A stretch of 64,000 bases of DNA from an uncultured bacterium. Its GTDB lineage: Bacteria > DRYD01. The stretch spans positions 111,298 to 175,297 of the forward strand of contig CAKZQG010000007.1 in NCBI GenBank assembly GCA_937139605.1. Direction: 5' to 3'. The notes below the pieces were generated by a model. The model saw only the letters and a program-made list of their open reading frames with translations, searched no databases and was not told the origin of the DNA. A program made the translations under genes and the position numbers. Below are positions 7,909-16,722 of this stretch, one piece after another (the stretch's first letter is position 1; every line of letters starts with the position of its first letter).

Positions 7909-9918
7909 TTATTTATTAGAAGCTAATAATTCTTTTATTTCCTGTAATCTATTCTTTATTTCATTTATTTTTTTATTATATTCTTCTTCATCTATATCCC
8001 CAATACTCTTAAGAAAATTAAGTTCATTAATTTGTTTTAATAACTCTTCTTTTTCTTTATTAATTCTTTTAATATCCTCTGGGGTTAATTGTTTTTTAAT
8101 TTCTATTTCTAAACCTGTATCACTTTTAATGGTTTCAGTCTTAACAACACTATCTTTTTTTATATCTTCTATTTTTTGAGTTTTTTCTATTTTATTTTCA
8201 ACAGCTTCTAACAGTTTATCAAATTCTTCTATCACTAACTTTTTAGGGGATTCAACCGATTTAGAGTATAAATCCTGCGTTTTTAACGGTATCTTTTCTT
8301 CTTTTATAATATCACTATAATCCACCTTTTTAGATTCTTGTTTTGAATAACCTTCATCAGTAGCTAAAACTTTATCAAAATCTATTCTTAATTTAGGTTT
8401 TTTTAGATCTTCATTTTTAGTTTCCAATGAAAAACTTTTATCTTTAGATTCTTCTTTAATTTCCTCCTCTTGTTCATCTTCTTCTAAGAATTTTAATAAT
8501 TTAGAAGTATCATAAGCTATGTTTTGAGATTTTTCTTTTACCTCACTTAAAGCTTTTTTCATTAATTCTTCCTCAGAAACAACTTTCTTAGTAGTTAGAT
8601 TTTTATCATCTTTAGAGATATCCTTAATATCTTTTAAATCATCTTCAATTTTTTCTTGATTATTTTGTATTTCTTTCTCTTTTTTTGATTCATCTTCCTT
8701 AAGTAATTCCATTATTTTAGAAGTATCTATTGTAGAAGGTTTAGATTCTGTTGATTCTAAAGTTAATTTTAATAATTTCTCACTATCAACAATATTTCTT
8801 TTAGAATACTCTCGCTGTTCTTTATTTTCTTCATGTAATCCTTTAATAACTTCTTTTTTGGCTTCTTCAATAAATTTAGTTTTTTGCTCAATAATTTGTT
8901 CTCTTTCCTTAATTGATTCTTCTATTAAAGATGCAAGTTTATCTTCACCTTTAGCTTTTTTAATTTCAGTTACTCTCCACCTGCTAACTTCTATTTTAAA
9001 ATTCTCGTAAGTAAAATAAAACATATCCAAAGGTAATTTAAGTTGCCTTAAATATAAGGCTATAATATCTTCATAAGTAGGAAACAAAATAGCCCACATA
9101 GGATAATTAAGATTCTCAATATCACTAATCAAAAAATCAATATTACCTAATTTATTTAAAATAAAAATTTGTGGATAACTTTTTAGTCTTAAAACAACCT
9201 TATTAGGATTAAATGCCAAAACAACACTATCCCTAACATCTTCAGGTAACTTTATTATAAACTTAGCATTATTAGAAATAAAATAAAGTGCTTCTTTTTC
9301 TTTATCCTTAAGATAAAACAAAATATCCCCAGAATTATTTATATAATAATCTATTATTTGGATATCAGTTAATTCATAAGAAAGCTCCACTCTATAACTT
9401 ATTAAATTAATTTTTTCTATTAATTTTTGATCTTTAATGATTATATAATTAGAAAATGGAGATAATTTAAATTCTATAGTTTGATTAGATTCTAATTTTT
9501 TAGAGAAAAATATTTCTTCTTTATAATTTTCTAAATTAAGCATTCCTAATTCGTGTAAATAAATTTCTTTTTTAGCTAAAACATTTAGAAATGATTTATC
9601 CTGACTTTTTCTATAGAAAAATACCTTTTTATCTAATAAACTGAAATCCGATAGTATTCCTCCCTCTTTAAATTTACTATTTAGAATTATTTCCTCTTGA
9701 TTCAAATTAATTAAAATTAACTCACTTTGTGTTTGAACTAAAATTTCCCCTTTATCAGAAACAGCTAACAATTTTAAATCTAAACCTTTAAGTACTTTTT
9801 CAAATAAAAAAGTCCTTTCTCTATATAACAACAAATTATTACTATGCAAAATAACAATATACTTTAAATTAGAACTTATTTTTAACTGGATATTAGGAGA
9901 ACTTACTATCATACCCAT
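7909..9918 (-). CDS. Large protein with propeller-like N-half and repeated short motifs in an acidic coiled-coil C-half
   Basis: The protein is 669 aa, with no signal peptide or membrane helix. Residues 1-310 or so alternate short hydrophobic strands and turns, compatible with a beta-propeller. Residues 315-600 are highly charged (Lys/Glu/Asp) and probably disordered or coiled. They contain at least four degenerate copies of a short hydrophobic/acidic motif: DSEKLLKLTLES, DTSKIMELLKEDE, DTSKLLKFLEEDE and EFDKLLEAVEN. The last 65 residues form a predicted helical hairpin (LLKQINELNFLKSIGDIDEEE) like the short C-terminal oligomerisation domains called SHOCT. The function is unknown; a scaffold with multiple docking motifs is a possibility. 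Confidence 0.8.
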   Translation of the reverse strand: MGMIVSSPNIQLKISSNLKYIVILHSNNLLLYRERTFLFEKVLKGLDLKLLAVSDKGEILVQTQSELILINLNQEEIILNSKFKEGGILSDFSLLDKKVFFYRKSQDKSFLNVLAKKEIYLHELGMLNLENYKEEIFFSKKLESNQTIEFKLSPFSNYIIIKDQKLIEKINLISYRVELSYELTDIQIIDYYINNSGDILFYLKDKEKEALYFISNNAKFIIKLPEDVRDSVVLAFNPNKVVLRLKSYPQIFILNKLGNIDFLISDIENLNYPMWAILFPTYEDIIALYLRQLKLPLDMFYFTYENFKIEVSRWRVTEIKKAKGEDKLASLIEESIKEREQIIEQKTKFIEEAKKEVIKGLHEENKEQREYSKRNIVDSEKLLKLTLESTESKPSTIDTSKIMELLKEDESKKEKEIQNNQEKIEDDLKDIKDISKDDKNLTTKKVVSEEELMKKALSEVKEKSQNIAYDTSKLLKFLEEDEQEEEIKEESKDKSFSLETKNEDLKKPKLRIDFDKVLATDEGYSKQESKKVDYSDIIKEEKIPLKTQDLYSKSVESPKKLVIEEFDKLLEAVENKIEKTQKIEDIKKDSVVKTETIKSDTGLEIEIKKQLTPEDIKRINKEKEELLKQINELNFLKSIGDIDEEEYNKKINEIKNRLQEIKELLASNK

Positions 9919-9942
9919 TTTAATATTTATACTTTAATAAAA

Positions 9943-10004
9943 AAAATCCTTTCAAAATTAAGTAAAAAATTAAAAAAAAAGTTAAAAAAGTAAAAAAGGA
10001 TTTT
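9943..10004. promoter_or_regulatory. Inverted repeat AAAATCCTTT ... AAAGGATTTT in divergent promoter region
   Basis: The 157-base gap between the divergent 669-aa protein gene and osmC holds a perfect 10-base inverted repeat, 9943-9952 and 9995-10004. The same decamer occurs upstream of deoC, the SufT-like gene and the broken delta-60 gene. TATAAA lies 11 bases downstream of the minus-strand copy. For osmC, AT-rich -10-like sequences lie 16-20 bases downstream. It may be a promoter-associated or operator element, but no regulator is known. Confidence 0.35.
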
Positions 10005-10075
10005 CAATTGTAAAAAAAAATAAATATATTAGAAAGAAATTATAATTAATCAACACAATTATAAGGAGGATTAAA

Positions 10076-10612
10076 ATGAAAAACATAAATAAACAAGAAT
10101 TAAATAAATTCATAGAGCAAGCAAAAAATGACAAAACTTTATTAGAAAAAGAAGTAAAAGTAGAAGTTTCATGGAATCTTGATGAAAAATTACCCCAAAT
10201 GGAAGCCACTTTAATTTATCCTAATGGAAAAACCACATTTAACATAGATCAAATTCCAAGCTTAGGAGGCAAAGGATTAGCTCCTAATCCTATACAATAT
10301 TGTCTAATGGGCTTAGGAAGCTGCTTCTTATCTACTTTCGCAACAGTATGTAGCCAACTAAACCTAAATATAAAAAGCTTAAAATTAAATATAAAAAATA
10401 AGATCAACTTATCCATTCCCCTTAACTTAGGTGATGAACCTGTAACTAAAGGAATAGAATTTGAAATAGAAATAGAAACAGATGAAGAAAACTCCAAAAT
10501 AGAAGAAGCTAAAACTATAGCTATAAACTCATGCCCAGCAGTATGGTGTATGAAAAACCCTATCCCTATAAACGTAAATATCAAACAAAACCAAACTAAT
10601 AAATTAAATTAA
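10076..10612 (+). CDS. OsmC/Ohr-family peroxiredoxin-like protein
   Basis: OsmC/Ohr proteins reduce organic hydroperoxides with a pair of cysteines. This 178-aa member keeps both: one in GLGSCFLS (near residue 83), the other in NSCPAVWC (near 152). The family's beta-alpha-beta layout is recognisable between them. The N-terminal 20 residues (KNINKQELNKFIEQAKNDKT) are an added helix. A strong AAGGAGG ribosome binding site precedes the ATG. The gene is divergent from the 669-aa protein and 60 bases upstream of the HtpX-like protease. Which OsmC subgroup it belongs to cannot be settled here; a thiol-peroxidase role is likely. Confidence 0.88.
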   Translation: MKNINKQELNKFIEQAKNDKTLLEKEVKVEVSWNLDEKLPQMEATLIYPNGKTTFNIDQIPSLGGKGLAPNPIQYCLMGLGSCFLSTFATVCSQLNLNIKSLKLNIKNKINLSIPLNLGDEPVTKGIEFEIEIETDEENSKIEEAKTIAINSCPAVWCMKNPIPINVNIKQNQTNKLN

Positions 10613-10672
10613 CTTCTCATTAGCTTTTAATTAGTTTCTAATAAGTATTTATGGGGAGGTGAAAACCTAAAT

Positions 10673-12439
10673 ATGTTTGCATTGATATCTTCAAGTATAT
10701 TACTTACTTTCTATTTTATTATATTTCTCATTGCTTTAATAATTTTTACAATAGCAGGATTTGATTCAATAATAGCTATAAATTTTGCAGTGATATTTAC
10801 TTTTATATTCTCAATTATACAATTCTTTTTATCCCCATTTATTTTAGATTTATCTTTAAAATGGATGTATAATCTAAAATGGGTAGAATATAGCGAATTA
10901 CCAACATATCTAAAAGAATTCGTTGAAAAAGAATTTAATAAGAGGAATACAAAATTACCAAGAATAGGGATAATAGAAGATTTTACTCCAGAAGCATTTA
11001 CTTACGGAAACTTTCCAAACAATGCGAGAATAGTAATATCAAGAGGATTACTCCAAATACTAAATGAAGATGAAGTAAAAGCAGTAGTTGGTCATGAAAT
11101 AGGTCATATATTTCATTGGGACTTCGTATTCATGACATTAGCGTCATTTATCCCATTTCTATTATATATGCTATACAGAATAGCATACAACTTAGCAAGA
11201 TCTTCTAGAGGTAATAGTAGAAATAACGCTGCAGGACAATTACTATTATTTGCTTTAATAACCTATTTAATTTACATAGTAAGTGAATACATAGTTTTAT
11301 ATTTGTCAAGATTAAGGGAGTATTATGCAGATAAATTTAGTGCATTAACTACATTAAAACCAATGGCACTAGCTACTGCATTAATAAAAGTAGCTTATGG
11401 AATAATTGATCCTAATTATAAAACCGATACTAATCAAAGTCAAGAAAATACAAGCATAAGAAACACTCCTTTTAAAGTATTAGGCTTAATGGATAACAAA
11501 CAAGCAAAATCTTTAAGATTAGCTTTATTAAATAGCACATCAAATCTAAATTCCACAACAAATGTAGCAGTTTTAAATAACACTATAGAAATAACAACAG
11601 ATGAAATAAGTACTAATTATGATGTAATATCAAAAACATTAGCTTGGGATCTATTTAATCCTTGGGCTACATTAATTGAACTACACTCTACTCACCCCTT
11701 AGTAGCCAAAAGAATTAAAAACTTAAAAGAAATAGCACAACAAAATAATCTACCATTTAACATTAATATCCCTACATCATTACCTAAAGACAAAGATGAT
11801 AACTCAATTGATATTTTATCCAATACTTTAATAGATGAATTCATTATAGATGTAGCATTCCAATATGCACCATTATTAGGATTATTAAGTGGATTATTCA
11901 TTGGTCTTATAATGACAGTAACTAACCAAAATGGATTTAACTTAATAGGCTTTCCTATTTTATTGTTAGCTTTAGGTAGCTTAGCTAAATGGATATACAG
12001 TTATAAAATTTTTAACCCTAATTTTAAAGAATATAAAATAATAGATTTACTAAGTAAAACAAAGGTATCAATAATAAGAAGTATCCCTGCTATTTTAAAG
12101 GGGAAAATAATGGGTCGTGGAGTAGCAGGATATATTTTTAGTGAAGATATAACTTTTAAAGATGAAACAGGATTCATATATGTCGATTACAGAATAGGTT
12201 TTCAATTAGCAGAAATGGTCTATGGATTCTTTGTTACAAATAACTTAATAGGTAAAAATGCAACTATAAAAGGATATTACAGGAGATCCTATGTACCATA
12301 TTTTGAAGTTATAGAAATTATAACAGAAGATAATAAAGTTTACAAATCTTACTTTAGATTTTTCTGGTTATTCTTAATAATAATTTTATTATTAATAGGA
12401 GGATTTTTAACATTCTTAGGCCTAATGCCTATACAATAA
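10673..12439 (+). CDS. M48 family membrane zinc metalloprotease, HtpX-like, with C-terminal extension
   Basis: This integral-membrane zinc protease probably removes damaged membrane proteins. It is 588 aa, about twice the length of E. coli HtpX. Two N-terminal membrane helices are followed by the catalytic HEXXH (VGHEIGHIFHWDF, near residue 141). More helices come next, then the third zinc ligand region EYYADKFSA, which fits HtpX. A second membrane block lies near residue 410. After that comes a soluble domain (KGKIMGRGVAGYIFSEDI onwards) of OB-like character, and a final helix. It has a strong GGGGAGGTG ribosome binding site. It lies between osmC and the Clp-type ATPase on the same strand, which suggests a proteostasis cluster. 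Confidence 0.88.
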   Translation: MFALISSSILLTFYFIIFLIALIIFTIAGFDSIIAINFAVIFTFIFSIIQFFLSPFILDLSLKWMYNLKWVEYSELPTYLKEFVEKEFNKRNTKLPRIGIIEDFTPEAFTYGNFPNNARIVISRGLLQILNEDEVKAVVGHEIGHIFHWDFVFMTLASFIPFLLYMLYRIAYNLARSSRGNSRNNAAGQLLLFALITYLIYIVSEYIVLYLSRLREYYADKFSALTTLKPMALATALIKVAYGIIDPNYKTDTNQSQENTSIRNTPFKVLGLMDNKQAKSLRLALLNSTSNLNSTTNVAVLNNTIEITTDEISTNYDVISKTLAWDLFNPWATLIELHSTHPLVAKRIKNLKEIAQQNNLPFNINIPTSLPKDKDDNSIDILSNTLIDEFIIDVAFQYAPLLGLLSGLFIGLIMTVTNQNGFNLIGFPILLLALGSLAKWIYSYKIFNPNFKEYKIIDLLSKTKVSIIRSIPAILKGKIMGRGVAGYIFSEDITFKDETGFIYVDYRIGFQLAEMVYGFFVTNNLIGKNATIKGYYRRSYVPYFEVIEIITEDNKVYKSYFRFFWLFLIIILLLIGGFLTFLGLMPIQ

Positions 12440-12483
12440 TTAAATTACAATAGCAAAATAAAGAAAAATAAAAGTTATAACAT

Positions 12484-14625
12484 ATGCAACTAGAAAGTAT
12501 TACAATAATAAAATTGAAACCCTTTATAGAAAATCTCTATAAAGAATATTCTAATCAAAATGCATTATCTTTAACTACCGTTGATATTTTCATAGAATTA
12601 GATAAAAAAAATATAATAAAATTAAATCCTGAAATAAAGAATTTTTTAATCTTGTTTTCCTCATTAAATATTAAATCAAATAATGAAACAACATATAGTA
12701 CATTATTAAAAAAATTTTTAAAACAATACAACGATCCTAATTTATTAGATTTAATTAATTTTTTGGATAATAATTCTTCATTTTTTGAAATATTAAAAAT
12801 ATATTTTGATACAAAGGATATAAAAAATATTTTGTTTAAAAAAGATCACCAAATAATCAAAGAAAAGAAAAAAGAAGAAGATAATGTAAAGATACCAGAG
12901 TTTTTAGAAAAATATGGTAGAAATTTAACAAAGTTAGCTAAAGAAAATAAATTAAATAAAGTAATAGGTAGAGAAGAAGAGCTTCAAAGGTTAGTGCAAA
13001 TATTACTAAAAAAGACTAAGAATAATCCTATTTTAATAGGAGAGCCTGGAGTAGGGAAAACAGCAATAGTAGAAGGCTTAGCTTATAAAATAGCAAACAA
13101 CGAAATTAAAGAATTACAAAATAAACAAATAATAGAATTAACAGTTAGCTCAATATTATCAGGTACTTCCTTAAGAGGAGAATTAGAAAAAAAATTAGAA
13201 GATTTAATAAAACAATTAGAAAATAATGAGAACATAATTTTATTCATAGATGAAATCCATACAATAATGTTAGATAATACAATATCAAATGTATTAAAAC
13301 CGGCATTAGCAAGAGGCCAAATAACAATAATAGGAGCAACAACTACCGAAGAATATTATAAATACATAGAAAAAGATCCAGCTTTAGAAAGAAGATTTCA
13401 ACCAATATTAGTAAATGAACCTACCATAGAACAAACTTTACAAATATTAGAAAATATAATCCCATCTTTTGAAGAACATCATAATGTAAAGTATAACAGG
13501 GATATGCTTTTTAATCTAATAAAATTATCTCAAAGATATATAACAAATAGAAACTTACCTGATAAAGTAATAGATATAATAGATGAAGTAGCAACATATG
13601 TTAAAACAGAAAAAAATAAAAATACCATAGATTTAGAAGATGTAAAAGAAGTAATAAGTAAGCAAACAGGAATCCCTATTTCAAAAATGGATCAAACAGA
13701 AACTCAAAAAATAGCTAAACTAGAAGAATTACTAAAATCAAAAATAATTGGTCAAGATGAAGCAATAGAAAAAGTAAGTAAAATAATAAAAATAGCAAAA
13801 GCAGGATTAAACGTTTCAAAAAGACCATATGGAGTTTTTTTATTTTTGGGGCCAACAGGGGTAGGTAAAACCTATTTTGCAAAAGTATTAGCAGAAATAA
13901 TATTCTCAGGGCCAGATGATATAATAAGATTAGATATGTCAGAATTCAAAGAAAAGCATGAAGTAGCAAAATTATTAGGAGCTCCGCCTGGATATATTGG
14001 CTATGAAAAAGATGGTATCTTAACCCTAGCTATTAAAAAAAATCCATATACAATAATACTACTTGACGAAATAGAAAAAGCACATCCAGAAGTATTTGAT
14101 ATATTTTTACAAGTATTTGATGAAGGCTATTTAAAAGATTCAAAAGGAAGAACACTAGTATTCTATGATACTGTTATTATTATGACCTCTAATATAGGCT
14201 CAAATTTGATATTCAATTTAATAAAAGAAGATCCAAATATAAGTAATGAAAAACTAAAAGAAAAATTAATTCCTGAAGTACTAAAATTTTTAAGACCAGA
14301 AATACTTAATAGAATAGATGAGGTAATAGTATTTAAACCCTTAGATAAAGAAAGTGTTATAAAAATAATAGATTTAGAATTAAAAGAAATAAGTAAAAAA
14401 ATAGAAGAAAGCGGCGGGAAATTAATATTTACAGATAAAATAAAAGAGTATATTTTAGATAATGCATTTGATTCTTCCTTTGGAGCAAGGAACATAAAAA
14501 GATTTATCCAAAGTAAAATTTTAGCAACCCTTGCAGAAGAAATTCTATTTAACCCCAATATAACAGGAAATACATTAGTAATAGATATTGAAAATGAAAA
14601 AATTACTGTAAAACCTAATATCTAA
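12484..14625 (+). CDS. Clp/Hsp100 class I AAA+ unfoldase, ClpA-like layout
   Basis: This 713-aa protein has two AAA+ modules. D1 has Walker A GEPGVGKT (near residue 187) and Walker B LFIDEIH (near 252). D2 has GPTGVGKT (near 457) and [14 protein letters not shown] (near 524). The sensor/arginine-finger region ([13 protein letters not shown]) follows, then the D2-small domain. The D1-D2 junction is short, without the long coiled M domain of ClpB or ClpC, as in ClpA. However, the D2 stretch between MTSN and FLRPE has no clear [IL]G[FL] loop for docking to ClpP. The N-terminal 140 residues do not show an obvious Clp_N repeat. No clpP or adaptor gene is adjacent. An FHA protein gene follows 19 bases on. 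Confidence 0.85.
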   Translation: MQLESITIIKLKPFIENLYKEYSNQNALSLTTVDIFIELDKKNIIKLNPEIKNFLILFSSLNIKSNNETTYSTLLKKFLKQYNDPNLLDLINFLDNNSSFFEILKIYFDTKDIKNILFKKDHQIIKEKKKEEDNVKIPEFLEKYGRNLTKLAKENKLNKVIGREEELQRLVQILLKKTKNNPILIGEPGVGKTAIVEGLAYKIANNEIKELQNKQIIELTVSSILSGTSLRGELEKKLEDLIKQLENNENIILFIDEIHTIMLDNTISNVLKPALARGQITIIGATTTEEYYKYIEKDPALERRFQPILVNEPTIEQTLQILENIIPSFEEHHNVKYNRDMLFNLIKLSQRYITNRNLPDKVIDIIDEVATYVKTEKNKNTIDLEDVKEVISKQTGIPISKMDQTETQKIAKLEELLKSKIIGQDEAIEKVSKIIKIAKAGLNVSKRPYGVFLFLGPTGVGKTYFAKVLAEIIFSGPDDIIRLDMSEFKEKHEVAKLLGAPPGYIGYEKDGILTLAIKKNPYTIILLDEIEKAHPEVFDIFLQVFDEGYLKDSKGRTLVFYDTVIIMTSNIGSNLIFNLIKEDPNISNEKLKEKLIPEVLKFLRPEILNRIDEVIVFKPLDKESVIKIIDLELKEISKKIEESGGKLIFTDKIKEYILDNAFDSSFGARNIKRFIQSKILATLAEEILFNPNITGNTLVIDIENEKITVKPNI

Positions 14626-14644
14626 AAAATAATTAATATTTAAT

Positions 14645-14953
14645 ATGAGTAAAATAAAATTAATTATACTAGCTGGTCCATATGAAGGGAATTCTTATGA
14701 ATTTGAATACGATATAACAATTGGCAGAGACATAAGTAATGACCTAGCTTTACCATTAGATTTAACAATATCCAGAAAACATGCTAAATTAAATATAATC
14801 AATAATAACATTTATATAACAGATTTAGGCTCAACAAATGGAACATTTATTATCACTAAAAATAAATTAGAGAAACTAAAACCCAATATAGAAACAAATA
14901 TCCCAAAATCTAGTATAATTAAAATTGGTAATACCGTAATTCTTTTAAATTAA
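14645..14953 (+). CDS. FHA (forkhead-associated) domain protein
   Basis: This 102-aa protein is a single FHA domain, a phosphothreonine-binding fold. The core motifs are present: GRD near residue 26, SRKHAKL near 42 and LGSTNGTF near 59. There is no signal peptide, membrane segment or extra domain, so it probably acts as a small adaptor. It sits between the Clp-type unfoldase and the MreC-like gene with gaps of 19 and 9 bases and no good ribosome binding site, consistent with translation within an operon. No Ser/Thr kinase was seen in the window, so the phosphorylated partner is unknown. Confidence 0.9.
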   Translation: MSKIKLIILAGPYEGNSYEFEYDITIGRDISNDLALPLDLTISRKHAKLNIINNNIYITDLGSTNGTFIITKNKLEKLKPNIETNIPKSSIIKIGNTVILLN

Positions 14954-14962
14954 CTTCTATAA

Positions 14963-15685
14963 ATGATTAATAAAAAAAGTAATTATAATATTTTATTTTT
15001 TTTAATATTTTTTTTCTTTACATATGAAATAATAGCTTTAAAGTTTAATTTTTTTTCTTTTACTTTATATTTATTCTCAATTTTACTAATTGTAGATACC
15101 AAGAATAATGAATTATACTTAAAAACACTTAATATTAATTATGAAAGCTTATTAAAAAGTATAGTTTATAATAACGATTTTCTAAAACTAACTAAAATTT
15201 TTGAAAAATCTGGTAATATTAACTACATTAATAATGTTAAAATAATAGCGTTAGCTGATATAATTCAAAAAGAAAAAGAATATTTCTATATAAATAAAGG
15301 CTATAATGATAATATAAGAATAAAAGATGTTGTAGTAAATGAAGAAAATATAATTGGGATAATAACAACAGTTTATCCTAATTTATCTAAAGCCAAATAT
15401 ATTTTAAGCTCAGATTTTGAAATAATATCAATAATAAAAGATACCCCGTATATGGGCCTAGTAAAATACTTAAACAATAATCTAGTTTTTGTTCCCTTTG
15501 ATATATACTCAATAGAAAAAATAAAAACAAACACAAAAAATACCCCTTACTTAACTTTAACTTATGGATACTACTCCATTCCAACTGGAATACCTATTGG
15601 ATACATTTATGATACAAATTCACTAAATATAGTAATAAAAAAAGATATAACGAATACCCTACACACCTTAATTTTAAGAAGATAA
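14963..15685 (+). CDS. mreC: Divergent MreC-like cell-shape protein
   Basis: MreC is a bitopic scaffold linking MreB to peptidoglycan synthesis. This 240-aa protein begins with one or two hydrophobic helices (residues 8-45). A helical stretch follows, then a C-terminal beta domain with the family pattern: a long strand region ending in IGIITTVYPNLSKAKYI (near residue 130) and a closing block YYSIPTGIPIGYIYD (near 205). It is shorter than most MreC proteins (270-330 aa) and divergent. mreB and mreD are not adjacent, so the call rests on these motifs alone. It is the last gene of the htpX-clp-FHA run and converges with the next gene. Confidence 0.6.
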   Translation: MINKKSNYNILFFLIFFFFTYEIIALKFNFFSFTLYLFSILLIVDTKNNELYLKTLNINYESLLKSIVYNNDFLKLTKIFEKSGNINYINNVKIIALADIIQKEKEYFYINKGYNDNIRIKDVVVNEENIIGIITTVYPNLSKAKYILSSDFEIISIIKDTPYMGLVKYLNNNLVFVPFDIYSIEKIKTNTKNTPYLTLTYGYYSIPTGIPIGYIYDTNSLNIVIKKDITNTLHTLILRR

Positions 15686-15716
15686 ATATAATATAAATAT
15701 TTTTTAAACTTTATTT

Positions 15717-16313
15717 TTAAACTTTACAAATAAAAGTATCTAAAACATATTTCAAATCATTAGCTAAATTTAAAACATATTCATTTTTACCAGAAAATTC
15801 TATTGTATAAAAGCCTTCATCAGAAGAAATAGTATAATATATTGATTTTGTACCATTATCTCTTTGAACAACTATTTTATAAACAATTCTAGAATAATCT
15901 GAAGAAATAATAGTTTTAGTAATTTGAATATCAGAAGAAGATTCCCTTAATTTTATTTTATTTATGAAATCATTATAACCACTATAAAAAGAATTAAGGT
16001 TAGTATAAAAAGTAACTTTTAAATTAACTTTATATTTATTATGTTGAAAAAGTACATAATAATCCCCTTCTTTACTAATTCTATTTCTATTGTCAATTAG
16101 AATCCAATTAGTATTTCCTTGAGAATAAACCTTAACACCTGTATCATCTACAATAACCTTACCTTCAGATCCCTCAACATAAACCCCATTATCATTTACT
16201 TTAACATTTTGATTGCCAGGTAACTCAAAAGAAAAATACTTACAATCAAATGAATAAGCTCGAATTATAAAAAAAGAAAATATTAAAATTAAAAATAAAG
16301 CTAATTTTTTCAT
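15717..16313 (-). CDS. Small secreted protein of unknown function
   Basis: This 198-aa protein has a typical signal peptide (KKLALFLILIFSFFIIRAYSF). The mature part of about 175 residues looks mostly beta. Its first half contains short repeating strands of the type NVKVNDNGVYVEG, VIVDDTGVKVYS and WILIDNRNRIS. The second half has a pattern like a lipid- or ligand-binding fold. Cysteines are near the start of the mature protein and at the C-terminus (TFICKV), so a disulfide is possible. I do not recognise the family. The gene converges with mreC, and its promoter region shares the 400-base gap with the broken delta-60 gene. Confidence 0.75.
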   Translation of the reverse strand: MKKLALFLILIFSFFIIRAYSFDCKYFSFELPGNQNVKVNDNGVYVEGSEGKVIVDDTGVKVYSQGNTNWILIDNRNRISKEGDYYVLFQHNKYKVNLKVTFYTNLNSFYSGYNDFINKIKLRESSSDIQITKTIISSDYSRIVYKIVVQRDNGTKSIYYTISSDEGFYTIEFSGKNEYVLNLANDLKYVLDTFICKV

Positions 16314-16722
16314 TTTTATTTTACCTCCTAGTATTAATTTTATAAATAAAGAATCAAATTTTTATACAATTATAATTCTAAAAAAAAAATAAAAAGCCTT
16401 TTTAATTTTAATTAAGCTTTTATTTTTTAATTACTTAAGAACCTCCTTTATTTTTGAAGAATTTTACTAATTTTATATTTATAAATATAAAAAAGAATCT
16501 TCAAAAATTCTAACAATTTATTTAATATCATTTATCATTTCCTATAACTAACTAAAATATAGTAATTTAATTTATTAATTATTTCATTATTTTCCACAAT
16601 TTTCTGCTTCACTCTACGCACCATATCAAATCAATTTTCCTACATATATTTCCTAAATACACAAAAAAAGGATTTTTTAACTGCTTTTTTTTAAAATTAT
16701 AATAGGAAAGGAGGTGTAAAAA
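16314..16722. other. Intergenic region with an AT-rich inverted repeat
   Basis: This 409-base gap has no coding frame I can support. It contains an inverted repeat (ATTTTTGAAGA near 16450 and TCTTCAAAAAT near 16498-16508) enclosing the palindrome TATATTTATAAATATA. The AAAGGATTTT decamer is at 16667-16676, a perfect TATAAT at 16698-16703, and a strong AAAGGAGGTG ribosome binding site lies just before the broken gene at 16723. The promoter and ribosome binding site look intact although the gene is not. Confidence 0.5.

Noticed and set aside
10249-10584. ORF-track minus-strand 111-aa ORF over osmC
   Set aside because: Shadow of a recognisable OsmC-family gene.
14163-14558. ORF-track minus-strand 131-aa ORF over the Clp gene
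   Set aside because: Shadow of the D2 domain of a clear AAA+ protein.
12484-14953. Type VI secretion system (ClpV plus FHA)
   Set aside because: No other T6SS component is present and the ATPase N-domain and context do not fit ClpV.
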